DNA from: Syntrophorhabdus sp. | GTDB taxonomy: Bacteria; Desulfobacterota; BSN033; UBA1163 | Length of the DNA: 6,796 nucleotides | Assembly (NCBI GenBank): GCA_020724025.1 | Contig: DYHU01000215.1 | Span: 1 to 6,796 of the forward strand | Direction of reading: 5' to 3' | Shown: piece by piece, positions 1 to 5,661 of the stretch | How the letters are laid out: the number at the start of each line of letters is the position of its first letter | Position numbering within the stretch: the first letter of the stretch is position 1 | The notes under the pieces: model-generated | Told to the model about the DNA's origin: nothing | Database searches by the model: none | Seen by the model: only the letters and a program-made list of their open reading frames with translations | Made by a program: the position numbers and the translations under genes

Positions 1-2
1 TG

Positions 3-65
3 AGCGGAACAGGCCAGGACCTCCTGAAGAACCAGCACATCCGCCAGAGCTACCTCGGGCTTTAA
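3..65 (+). CDS. livF: C-terminal end of a branched-chain amino acid ABC transporter ATPase (LivF-like), partial
   Basis: Only the last 20 codons are in the window, ending in TAA at 63-65. They read SGTGQDLLKNQHIRQSYLGL. The pattern G-x-x-x-x-L-L-x-N-x-x-[IV]-R-x-x-Y-L-G at the extreme C-terminus is the usual ending of LivF ATPases, the cytoplasmic subunit that powers high-affinity uptake of branched-chain amino acids or related substrates. The Walker and signature motifs lie upstream of the window. A LivG paralogue or a urea/amide transporter of the same family (UrtE-like) cannot be excluded from so short a tail. No co-directional transport gene follows closely, so this looks like the last gene of its operon. 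Confidence 0.7.
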   Translation, partial: SGTGQDLLKNQHIRQSYLGL

Positions 66-98
66 ATAGAGTCTGTTTATAAAGTCCGTTATTCCGTC

Positions 99-119
99 AT
101 GCCGGACTTGATCCGGCAT
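99..119. repeat. Short intergenic palindrome (ATGCCGGA / TCCGGCAT)
   Basis: A perfect 8-bp inverted repeat, ATGCCGGA at 99-106 and TCCGGCAT at 112-119, surrounds the 5-nt loop CTTGA. The wider string (GTCATGCCGGACTTGATCC, then GGCATCCAG) is of a kind dispersed between genes in many proteobacterial genomes. It lies 33 bp past the LivF stop. It could stabilise the mRNA end or act as a weak terminator, but no T-run follows. Confidence 0.6.
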
Positions 120-189
120 CCAGAAGGTCTTATCTTAGAGAAATCATGAAAGGGGGATTTGTGGAAGATAAACAGGAAAGGTGCTACGA

Positions 190-333
190 ATGTACCAATC
201 AGGAAAACTTTCCCTTCTCGAGGTATGTAAAAAACTTAATATAACAACTTGGGATTTCTTTGACCTCCTTAAAAGGAGAGGGATGAACTTAAATGTACCA
301 CTGGAGGATTGGCTGGACTCAGGAGAACTTTAA
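190..333 (+). CDS. Small UPF0175-like (antitoxin-type) protein, probably N-terminally frameshifted
   Basis: The 47-residue frame starts MYQSGKLSLLEVCKKLNI, continues TTWDFFDLLKRRGMNLNVP and ends LEDWLDSGEL. It fits the UPF0175 small helix-turn-helix pattern (Y-x-x-G-K-[IVL]-S-L, then a W-[DE]-F recognition helix, then R-G-[IM]-x-L-x-[YV]). Such proteins are usually antitoxin-like partners of PIN-domain (DUF3368) toxins. ATG 190 has AGGAAAGG at 175-182 as a plausible RBS; GTG 181 is an in-frame alternative. The other frame from ATG 146 reads MKGGFVEDKQER up to 181. Adding one base near 181 would fuse it as KQER-VLRMYQSGK, which is what the family normally has before this motif. A 1-nt deletion is therefore likely, and the short form may be residual. 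No toxin gene follows. Family assignment is from memory of motifs. Confidence 0.55.
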   Translation: MYQSGKLSLLEVCKKLNITTWDFFDLLKRRGMNLNVPLEDWLDSGEL

Positions 334-342
334 ATCGAATAG

Positions 343-350
343 AAAGGAGG
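343..350 (+). promoter_or_regulatory. Strong Shine-Dalgarno without a downstream gene
   Basis: GAAAGGAGG ends at 350, ten bases after the small antitoxin-like gene. The only start at good distance, TTG 357, is followed by a stop at 375-377 after six codons. The REP/RAYT module begins right there. The simplest reading is that this RBS once served the second gene of a two-gene toxin-antitoxin operon, now lost or displaced. Confidence 0.45.
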
Positions 351-368
351 CGACGATTGAATAAAGGT

Positions 369-399
369 GCCCTGTAGTTCAGGGCGAAGCGAATCCACC
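369..399 (+). repeat. Left REP of the RAYT module (partial, forward orientation) with adjoining hairpin
   Basis: GCGAAGCGAATCCACC at 384-399 is the right-hand part of the REP found in full at 948-973 and 2427-2452, but in the opposite orientation. The left arm GGTGGATT is missing. In its place is another small hairpin, GCCCTG (369-374) and CAGGGC (380-385) around TAGTT. It lies 17 bp before the RAYT start, so the transposase is bracketed by inverted REPs, as is typical for REP/RAYT modules. Confidence 0.65.
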
Positions 400-416
400 A
401 TTGTAAGCAAGGGAAT

Positions 417-943
417 ATGAGCGAATACAGGCGGGTTTATGTGCCAGGAGGCAGTTATTTCTTCACCATGGTTACCTACGACCGAAGAAAAATATTAACC
501 CAGCCCGCGAGTCTCTCACGACTGCAATGTTCTTTCGAATGGGTCATGGAACAGCATCCATTTGTCATGGAGGCTGTGGTCATTCTTCCGGATCATCTTC
601 ATTGCATCTGGCGTTTGCCACCGGAGGATTCAGATTTTTTCACTCCTTAGAGATTGATCAAGAGACATTTTTCTATGGGAAAGCAAGAGCCCTCAACAGA
701 ACGTGGAGAAAAGCAAATTTGGCAGCGACGTTTCTGGGAACATCTGCTTCGTGATGATGAAGAGGACTGGCAAAGACATATGGATTACATTCACTATAAC
801 CCGGTGAAACATGGTATGGTTATGTTCGGAATCCAGGTGATTGGCCACATAGCTCGTATCAACGCGCCCTGAAGGAAGGCTTGTATTCCGAATATTGGGG
901 AGTGGAAGAGCCTTCGTCTATTGCGGCAATGGATCTCGAATAG
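417..943 (+). pseudogene. REP-associated tyrosine transposase (RAYT, TnpA-REP / Y1 HUH family), disrupted
   Basis: RAYTs are single-strand HUH transposases that recognise REP hairpins. The start MSEYRRVYVPGGSYFFTMVTY is typical. The HUH metal-binding motif is in ILPDHLHCIW (His60, His62), and the C-terminal tyrosine helix is in DYIHYNPVKHG (about residues 123-133). There are two lesions. Codon 78 is TAG (648-650), between SDFFTP and RLIKRHFS, where relatives have Trp; the frame stays the same after it. Then ATGGT at 811-815 is repeated in tandem at 816-820, shifting the frame. Removing one copy restores KHGYVRNPGDWPHSSYQRAL and the rest to TAG at 941-943. The restored protein is about 173 residues, normal for the family, so degradation is recent. 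The right REP begins 4 nt after the stop. Confidence 0.9.
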
Positions 944-947
944 TTGT

Positions 948-973
948 GGTGGATTCGCTTCGCTTAATCCACC
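948..973 (-). repeat. Right REP of the RAYT module (full copy)
   Basis: A perfect 8-bp palindrome, GGTGGATT (948-955) and AATCCACC (966-973), encloses the 10-nt loop CGCTTCGCTT. All 26 nt are identical to the copy at 2427-2452, and the orientation is inverted relative to the partial copy at 384-399. It lies between the RAYT stop and the RBS of the next gene, so it may form a hairpin in that gene's 5' leader or end transcripts from upstream. Confidence 0.85.
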
Positions 974-996
974 CTACAACAGTTCATCCTTTCAAA

Positions 997-1006
997 AAGG
1001 AGGAGG
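997..1006 (+). promoter_or_regulatory. Ribosome binding site that fixes the start of the exported isochorismatase-like gene
   Basis: AAGGAGGAGG lies 5 nt before ATG 1012. The same frame is open back to 895, but that extension would run through the RAYT tail and the REP. This RBS, plus the signal peptide that begins exactly at 1012, settles the start. Confidence 0.85.
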
Positions 1007-1011
1007 AAACC

Positions 1012-2376
1012 ATGCAAAAGAACTCTTGTCGAAGGCGGTTTTTAGTGGAAGGAATCTTGATGGCCTTTATCCTGTTACTGTTGGTTGCATTTCCTCGGAC
1101 AGCCCCGGCGGAGATTGCAATGGATCCGGCGAAAACGGCTTTGGTGCTCCTGCACTGGCAGAATGACTTTGCGACGGCAGGCGGCAAGATGGCCGGCAAT
1201 TTTCCGGAGCGGCTTTCGTCAACCCGTACGATTGAACGGGTGCAGGCAGCCCTTAAGGCAAGTAGAGAAAAGGGAATGATGGTGATTTATGTCAATCTCG
1301 CCTACCGGTCAGGTTATCCCGAGTTTCCCGCAAAGCCCGCTCCATTCCTGGCTAACGTGGCAAAAACCGGAGTCTTTATCAGGGGAACCTGGGGATCTGA
1401 GGTCATCGATCCGCTCAAACCATTGCAGAATGAAATCGTGATCAACAGCTCTTCCCCGAACGGCTTTTCCTACACTGAGCTCGACATGATTCTCCGTTAC
1501 AATGGAATTACAAATCTGGTTCTGACCGGACTTGGAACCAACTTTGGAGTCGAATCGACCGCTCGCGAAGCGGCAGGCAAAGGATACTTCAGCTATATCC
1601 TGGAAGATTGCTGCATTGCTTTAAGCGATGAGCTTCACAACTGGTGGATAAAACACGCCCTGCCGATGATAGGGGAGATATCTGATTCCGCCCAATACGT
1701 TGCGGCTCTGGATAAAGCCAACCCCGTTCCAAAGCGAGTCTTCTTACCTCCTCCGGCGGACCTGAGCTCCCTCGACCCAACCAGAACAGCCCTTATTCTG
1801 CTCCATATGGAGAATGACGTTGTAACGACAGGTGGCAGGATGGCTGGCCAGTTCCCGGAACGCCTTGCTGCAGCGGGAACCCTCGATCATATTGAAGCTG
1901 TGCTCAAGGCGAGCCGGCAAAAGGGAATACCGGTCATCTATATCGTTGCAGGCATGAGGCCAGGATACCCAGATATGCCCGGGGCCCTCTCCCCTCTGGC
2001 GGGTCTCGTCGTAAAAACCGGAGCTATGGTCAGGGGAACCTGGGGAGCTGAAATCAACGAACGAGTCAAGCCCCTCAAGGACGAGATCATGATCTATAAC
2101 TTTGGTCCGAGTGGCTTCTGGCATACGGACCTGGACCTGATTCTCCGCGGTAAAGGGATAAAGAACGTTGTTCTCACGGGAGTGGCGACCAACTTTGTGG
2201 TCGAGTCGACAGCTCGTGATGCCGCCATGCTGGGCTATTATTTCTACGTTCTGAAAGACTGCACTAACTCGCTTCGGGACGATTTTCATAACTTTGCTCT
2301 GATGAATATTTTGCCGATGCTCGGCGCGGTAACGGATTCCAAGGCTTACATCGATGCTCTGGGAAAAGCCCGGTAG
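1012..2376 (+). CDS. Exported tandem isochorismatase-like protein lacking the catalytic triad
   Basis: The 454-residue protein begins with an N-terminal signal: basic CRRRF at 6-10, hydrophobic ILMAFILLLLVAF at 15-27, and a likely cleavage after APA (31-33). RRRFL also resembles a twin-arginine motif. Two isochorismatase-like domains follow, about 36-235 and 253-452. They align at a constant 217-residue offset without gaps and are roughly half identical, so they arose by internal duplication. The family uses Asp-Lys-Cys. Aligned motifs show all three lost in both halves: Asp is His48/His265 (LLHWQND, LLHMEND), Lys is Ser146/Asn363, and the Cys of T-N-x-C-V-E-S-T is Gly179/Val396. Conserved GTWG, TNF and VESTAR show that the fold is retained. 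It is therefore probably a binding or structural protein, or it uses new chemistry. It appears monocistronic, between two identical REPs. Substrate is unknown. Confidence 0.85.
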   Translation: MQKNSCRRRFLVEGILMAFILLLLVAFPRTAPAEIAMDPAKTALVLLHWQNDFATAGGKMAGNFPERLSSTRTIERVQAALKASREKGMMVIYVNLAYRSGYPEFPAKPAPFLANVAKTGVFIRGTWGSEVIDPLKPLQNEIVINSSSPNGFSYTELDMILRYNGITNLVLTGLGTNFGVESTAREAAGKGYFSYILEDCCIALSDELHNWWIKHALPMIGEISDSAQYVAALDKANPVPKRVFLPPPADLSSLDPTRTALILLHMENDVVTTGGRMAGQFPERLAAAGTLDHIEAVLKASRQKGIPVIYIVAGMRPGYPDMPGALSPLAGLVVKTGAMVRGTWGAEINERVKPLKDEIMIYNFGPSGFWHTDLDLILRGKGIKNVVLTGVATNFVVESTARDAAMLGYYFYVLKDCTNSLRDDFHNFALMNILPMLGAVTDSKAYIDALGKAR

Positions 2377-2426
2377 CGGTGCTTGCGAATCCAGGGAGGT
2401 TCTCCGAGGTTCTCTAATGACATGGA

Positions 2427-2452
2427 GGTGGATTCGCTTCGCTTAATCCACC
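2427..2452 (-). repeat. REP, full copy downstream of the isochorismatase-like gene
   Basis: GGTGGATT (2427-2434), loop CGCTTCGCTT and AATCCACC (2445-2452) are identical over 26 nt to the RAYT right REP and in the same orientation. It begins 50 bp past the stop at 2376. The exported-protein gene therefore lies between two identical direct REPs. Confidence 0.85.
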
Positions 2453-2466
2453 GTACATCTCTTATT

Positions 2467-2495
2467 CAAAACTCGAGGCGTTGCATCGAGTTTTG
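2467..2495. terminator. Terminator-like hairpin, possibly bidirectional
   Basis: CAAAACTCGA (2467-2476) and TCGAGTTTTG (2486-2495) form a perfect 10-bp stem with a 9-nt loop. The run of A on the left arm and of T on the right arm is what a bidirectional intrinsic terminator shows, though the GC part is short and the T-run is only four. It would end the transcript of the gene finishing at 2376. Confidence 0.55.
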
Positions 2496-2563
2496 TCATG
2501 AACTTCTCAAGGGCAAAAGACGTGAATCCAAACAAGATTTGTAGATTCGTAGCAAATTAGTAG

Positions 2564-2580
2564 GGTGGATTAAGCGGAGC
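2564..2580 (+). repeat. Truncated REP, forward orientation
   Basis: GGTGGATTAAGCGGAGC matches the reverse complement of the full REPs with one mismatch (GGAGC for GAAGC) and stops before the AATCCACC arm. It is inverted relative to the copy at 2427-2452, giving a BIME-like pair around the hairpin. The rest of the stretch to 2696 shows only a 24-codon frame (2599-2673) with no RBS and no recognisable product. Confidence 0.65.
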
Positions 2581-2696
2581 CCATTATGGAGATCTCAAAT
2601 GAATCTTCAATTTAAAGCCGCCTGGGAAGTTCATCTTGAAGGAACTTGGAGGCGATGGGTTGAAGAAGGATAAATAATCCTGACTTAAATAAGGCT

Positions 2697-3917
2697 ATGA
2701 AACTTAAAATCCCTCAACTTCTCTGGTATGGTAATACTGAAATGGAGTTAAATTTCCCTCCATCCTGGTCCATCTTCTTCTGCCCGATGAAGGGGGGAGA
2801 AAAGAAGAGGCTCGGATTGAAGGAGATGGAGAGAGCCTTTTCCCATCCCATCGGTTCGAAAACCATCTCAGAATTAGCCAGGGGGAAGAAAGAGGTTGCC
2901 ATCCTCTTCGATGATATGGCAAGGCCCACTCCAGTCTACGAAATTGTCCCCTTTGTGCTCAGGGAACTGGAGAAGGCAGGGATTTCGGACCAACAGATCC
3001 GGTTCATTGCGGCCCTGGGAGCCCATGGGGCACATACGGCCAACGACTTCAGGAAGAAATTAGGGCATGAAGTCCTGGATCGATTTCCTGTCTATAACCA
3101 TCACCCCTTCGATTATTGTACTCCTCTGGGCAAGACCAGACAGGGCACACCTGTCTCCATTAACAGAGAGGTGATGGCCTGCGACCTGAAGATCGGGATC
3201 GGTTGTATCGTGCCTCACTCCTTCTCCGGTTACGGAGGGGGCGGGAAGATCATTCTTCCAGGTGTGGCCCATATCGAGTCCATCACTTACAATCACGGCC
3301 TGATCAAAACCCATCCGGACTGCGTCGGTCCGGGTAGGATTGACGGAAATATCCCTCGCCTTGACATCGAAGAGGCAACACGAATGGCCGGACTCGATGT
3401 GAAGATTGATGCGATCCTCAATCTCCGGGGAGAGATCACGAGCCTCTTTGTCGGAGATCCCATCCTTGAGCACCATGAAGGGATGAAGCTCGCAAAGGAG
3501 GTCTATGCGACCGCTCCGGCAAAGAATATGGATGTCGTCATCGTCAATGCCTTTTCAAAGCCGAACGAGAATGCCATCGCTCCCTTCATTGGAATTCCTT
3601 CGTTGAAAGAGGAGGGAGGAGATCTCGTGATCATCGCCAATGAACCGGCAGGGCAGGTCGTCCACTATCTCTTCGGAGAATTCGGAAGATGCCGAGAAGG
3701 GGGATTGAAACTTCCTCAACCCCTGCCCACAAAGGTGAAACGGTTTATCGTCCTTTCGCCCTTTAAGGATCATGTGGGGGCCTGTTTCTTCGGCAAGGTG
3801 CCTTCGATCCTCTGGACAAAGACATGGGAGGAAGTTGTGGAGCTTCTACGGGCGGAGTGGAAAGACAGTGCAAGGGTGGCGGTCTATCCGGATGGAACGA
3901 TACAGTATTTTAAGTGA
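2697..3917 (+). CDS. LarA-like (DUF2088) nickel-pincer-nucleotide racemase/epimerase homologue
   Basis: The 406-residue cytoplasmic protein resembles lactate racemase LarA, which uses a nickel pincer nucleotide to move a hydride on 2-hydroxy acids. Motifs include DDMARPTP (72-79, Arg76), ALGAHGAHT (106-114, His110), VPHSFSGYGGGGKIILPG (172-189, His174 and Lys184) and YNHG (198-201, His200). His174, Lys184 and His200 match the numbering I recall for Lactobacillus plantarum LarA: proton-transfer His, cofactor-bonded Lys and nickel ligand. The C-terminal part differs. Where LarA has substrate-binding Gln295 and Lys298, this protein reads KPNENAIAPFIG (288-299) with neither. It also carries EPAGQVVHYLFGEFG (316-330). 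The substrate is therefore probably not lactate. No larB, larC or larE is present here. ATG 2697 is the first usual start after an upstream stop; its RBS is weak (AAGG, 2 nt away). Confidence 0.85.
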   Translation: MKLKIPQLLWYGNTEMELNFPPSWSIFFCPMKGGEKKRLGLKEMERAFSHPIGSKTISELARGKKEVAILFDDMARPTPVYEIVPFVLRELEKAGISDQQIRFIAALGAHGAHTANDFRKKLGHEVLDRFPVYNHHPFDYCTPLGKTRQGTPVSINREVMACDLKIGIGCIVPHSFSGYGGGGKIILPGVAHIESITYNHGLIKTHPDCVGPGRIDGNIPRLDIEEATRMAGLDVKIDAILNLRGEITSLFVGDPILEHHEGMKLAKEVYATAPAKNMDVVIVNAFSKPNENAIAPFIGIPSLKEEGGDLVIIANEPAGQVVHYLFGEFGRCREGGLKLPQPLPTKVKRFIVLSPFKDHVGACFFGKVPSILWTKTWEEVVELLRAEWKDSARVAVYPDGTIQYFK

Positions 3918-3937
3918 CTAAAGTGAACTAAAGTTAC

Positions 3938-4110
3938 AAGTGAGCTAAAGTTGACTTTGATGGTCTCGTAAAAAGTCTGAAAAGGCTATTTTCTGTCATT
4001 CCTGCGCAAGTCCCGCTCTTAGCGGGATATTTTCATGTAGTTAGAATTTTCTGGATTCCCGTTTTCACGGGAATGACGACTTTTTACGATTCCATCAACT
4101 TTAGGCACTT
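3938..4110. mobile_element. MITE-like palindromic element between the LarA homologue and the heptamer array
   Basis: The left end (3938-3977) and right end (4078-4110) are imperfect inverted repeats. They share AAGTG, CTAAAGTTGA, TGATGG and TCGTAAAAAGTC, the left arm having a few extra bases. Inside are two perfect hairpins: TCCCGCT (4011-4017) with AGCGGGA (4021-4027), and ATTCCCGT (4055-4062) with ACGGGAAT (4067-4074). It encodes no protein. Direct relatives of the left end sit just before it (AAGTGACTAA at 3912, overlapping the stop of the preceding gene, and AAGTGAACTAAAGTT at 3921), so the terminus is reiterated. Mobilisation in trans is inferred. Confidence 0.65.
4011..4032 (+). terminator. 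Possible terminator for the LarA-like gene (inside the MITE)
   Basis: The perfect 7-bp GC-rich stem TCCCGCT/AGCGGGA has a 3-nt loop (CTT) and is followed by TATTTT. It is about 95 bp past the stop, and no better intrinsic terminator is seen nearer. Confidence 0.35.
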
Positions 4111-4164
4111 AAAAAAGGCGCAAGGCAGAACGCAGAAGGAAGAGAGACGATAGACGAAGGGCAG

Positions 4165-4227
4165 TGAACAATGGACAATATACGATGAACAATAAACACT
4201 AAACGATGAACAATGAACAATAAACTA
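4165..4227. repeat. Heptanucleotide tandem array, consensus TGAACAA
   Basis: Nine consecutive 7-nt units read TGAACAA, TGGACAA, TATACGA, TGAACAA, TAAACAC, TAAACGA, TGAACAA, TGAACAA, TAAACTA. The exact unit recurs at 4165, 4186, 4207 and 4214, all in the same 7-nt register. Weaker units (GAGACGA 4144, TAGACGA 4151) extend the phase leftward. The last unit overlaps the first 3 nt of the second MITE. It is not a CRISPR, because there are no spacers. Confidence 0.75.
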
Positions 4228-4372
4228 AATTGAGCGATTCTCCAGTGTCATTGCGAGGCGAAGCCGAAGCAATCTCGTTTTAACAGGAGATTGCCACGCA
4301 CCCTTTCCCGCCTTAAGCGGGACTCGCAATGACGGATAATTAAAGGCTCTCCACAAAAATCGCTCAATTTAG
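4225..4372. mobile_element. Second MITE-like element with perfect 15-bp terminal inverted repeats
   Basis: CTAAATTGAGCGATT (4225-4239) is the exact reverse complement of AATCGCTCAATTTAG (4358-4372). Nested inside are GTCATTGCGAG (4247-4257) with CTCGCAATGAC (4323-4333), GCAATCTC (4269-4276) with GAGATTGC (4287-4294), and TCCCGC (4306-4311) with GCGGGA (4317-4322). The core GTCATTGCGAGG...GAAGCAATCTC is a dispersed intergenic repeat type seen in several bacterial phyla. It encodes no protein and lies 38 bp before the amidohydrolase GTG, so it makes up most of that gene's upstream region and may carry its promoter. Confidence 0.8.
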
Positions 4373-4410
4373 GAATAAACAAACTGACCGCGGACTAACA
4401 GGAGGAATCG

Positions 4411-5610
4411 GTGGCTACTCAATTTAGGAATGGCAATGTCATTGTTGGAAATGGAGAAGTGATTGAGAAGGGAACGGTTGTGGTTGATGGAAATTTAGTG
4501 AAGTTCGTTGGGCCTGCTAAGAGATATCCATCTTCTAAAAGAGATACGGTATTCGATATTTCAGGGAAAACCATCCTTCCGGGTTTGATCGATGCCCATA
4601 TCCATATCTGCCTGGATGGGAGTCCGGATCCGATGACTTCTGTTTCAAAGGATTCCGTTCCTCAACTTACTTTGAAGGCTGCCTACTTTGCTCGCCGGAC
4701 ATTAGAAGCCGGAGTGACCACCGTAAGGGATATGGGAGGAAGAGACTATATAGATATTGCCATCCGGGACGGCATTGAATCAGGATTCCTTGCTGGGCCG
4801 AGAATGCTCTGCAGTGGTAAACTGGTCTGTATGACAGGCGGCCATGGATGGCAGTTCGGCCGGGAAGCGAATGGGACGGACGAGGTGAGAGCGGCAGTGA
4901 GGGAGCAACTCAAGGCTGGAGCGGACCTGATCAAATTAATGGCGACCGGAGGGATCATGACCAAAGGGGTGGAACCTGGTTCAACCCAATTCACCTTAGA
5001 GGAGCTGATCGCCGGTGCGGAAGAGGCCCGAAAGGCCGGAAGACGAACAGCCACTCATGCTCAAGGAACGGAGGGGATTAAAAATTCTCTCTGGGCCGGG
5101 ATTAATTCTATTGAACACGGGTTCTTTTTAGATGATGAAGCCATAGAATTAATATTAGAGATGAAGGCCTTTGTTGTTCCCACCTTAAGCGCTCCTTATC
5201 ACATTATCAAGGCAGGGGTTCGAAGGGGAGTGCCTGCCTTTGCCGTGGAAAAGTCGAAATCAGTGATGAAAAATCATTGGCAAAGCGTTAAAAAAGCCCA
5301 TAAGGTAAGAATCCCCATTGCCATGGGAACAGATGCAGGGACCCCTTTCAACCGCCATGGTGAGAATTTGAAAGAGATGGAATTACTTGTTAAAATTGGA
5401 TTCACTCCAATGGAGGCCATCATTGCCACTACAAAGACTGCCTCAGAAGTTCTGGGTTGGGAGAAGAAGATCGGAACTCTTGAAAAGGGAAAACTGGCTG
5501 ATCTCGTTATCATAGATGGGGACCCTCTTGAGAATATCAGTCTCCTGCAGAATAAAGAAAAAATAACGGCTATTATGAAGGAGGGGCGTTTTTACAAGTG
5601 TGAGTTATAA
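4411..5610 (+). CDS. Metal-dependent amidohydrolase (imidazolonepropionase / Xaa-Pro dipeptidase-like)
   Basis: The 399-residue cytosolic enzyme has the amidohydrolase (PF01979) layout with a composite N- and C-terminal beta domain around a TIM barrel. Visible ligands of a binuclear metal site are His63 and His65 (LPGLIDAHIH), Lys175 (LIKLMATGG, the carbamylated lysine), His216 (TATHAQG), His236 (SIEHG) and the catalytic Asp308 (MGTDAGTPF). The end IGTLEKGKLADLVIIDGDPL (354-373) is typical. This subgroup is often annotated as imidazolonepropionase-related or prolidase; known members cleave Xaa-Pro or N-acyl amino acid bonds, but the substrate cannot be read from sequence. The GTG start is set by GGAGG at 4401-4405, five bases away. 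Codons 3-7 repeat the end of the adjacent MITE. It is followed 51 bp later by a peptide-type binding protein, which fits hydrolysis of an imported peptide or amide. Confidence 0.9.
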   Translation: MATQFRNGNVIVGNGEVIEKGTVVVDGNLVKFVGPAKRYPSSKRDTVFDISGKTILPGLIDAHIHICLDGSPDPMTSVSKDSVPQLTLKAAYFARRTLEAGVTTVRDMGGRDYIDIAIRDGIESGFLAGPRMLCSGKLVCMTGGHGWQFGREANGTDEVRAAVREQLKAGADLIKLMATGGIMTKGVEPGSTQFTLEELIAGAEEARKAGRRTATHAQGTEGIKNSLWAGINSIEHGFFLDDEAIELILEMKAFVVPTLSAPYHIIKAGVRRGVPAFAVEKSKSVMKNHWQSVKKAHKVRIPIAMGTDAGTPFNRHGENLKEMELLVKIGFTPMEAIIATTKTASEVLGWEKKIGTLEKGKLADLVIIDGDPLENISLLQNKEKITAIMKEGRFYKCEL

Positions 5611-5661
5611 ATAGTCGGGGAGGATGTTAGCAAACCTTACATTAAAGAAAGGAGGAGAGAG

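Noticed and set aside
367..420. 17-codon frame from GTG 367 with an ATGA overlap onto the RAYT start
   Set aside because: The SD is 16 nt away and the frame consists of REP sequence, so translation coupling is not convincing.
895..1011. Possible longer start (ATG 895) for the exported isochorismatase-like protein
   Set aside because: The extension reads through the RAYT tail and the right REP. The strong RBS and signal peptide both point to ATG 1012.
1609..1614. Cys200-Cys201 (and Cys417 in the second half) as a replacement nucleophile
   Set aside because: They align to the D-A-C segment after the next strand, away from the usual nucleophile elbow. Without a structure there is no support for catalysis.
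1744..2289. 181-codon open frame on the minus strand
   Set aside because: It is antisense to a well-supported gene, has no recognisable domain and no RBS, and is a shadow of codon bias.
2599..2673. 24-codon frame MNLQFKAAWEVHLEGTW... before the LarA-like gene
   Set aside because: It has no RBS and no recognisable family; it is more likely chance or an unidentifiable remnant.
2661..2690. Candidate -35/-10 pair (TTGAAG ... TTAAAT) before the LarA-like gene
   Set aside because: The spacing of about 19 nt and a poor -10 make it no better than chance in AT-rich DNA.
3060..3476. 138-codon minus-strand frame within the LarA-like gene
   Set aside because: It is a shadow frame opposite conserved catalytic motifs, with no family resemblance.
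4144..4227. CRISPR array
   Set aside because: Units are contiguous 7-mers without spacers, and no cas genes are present.
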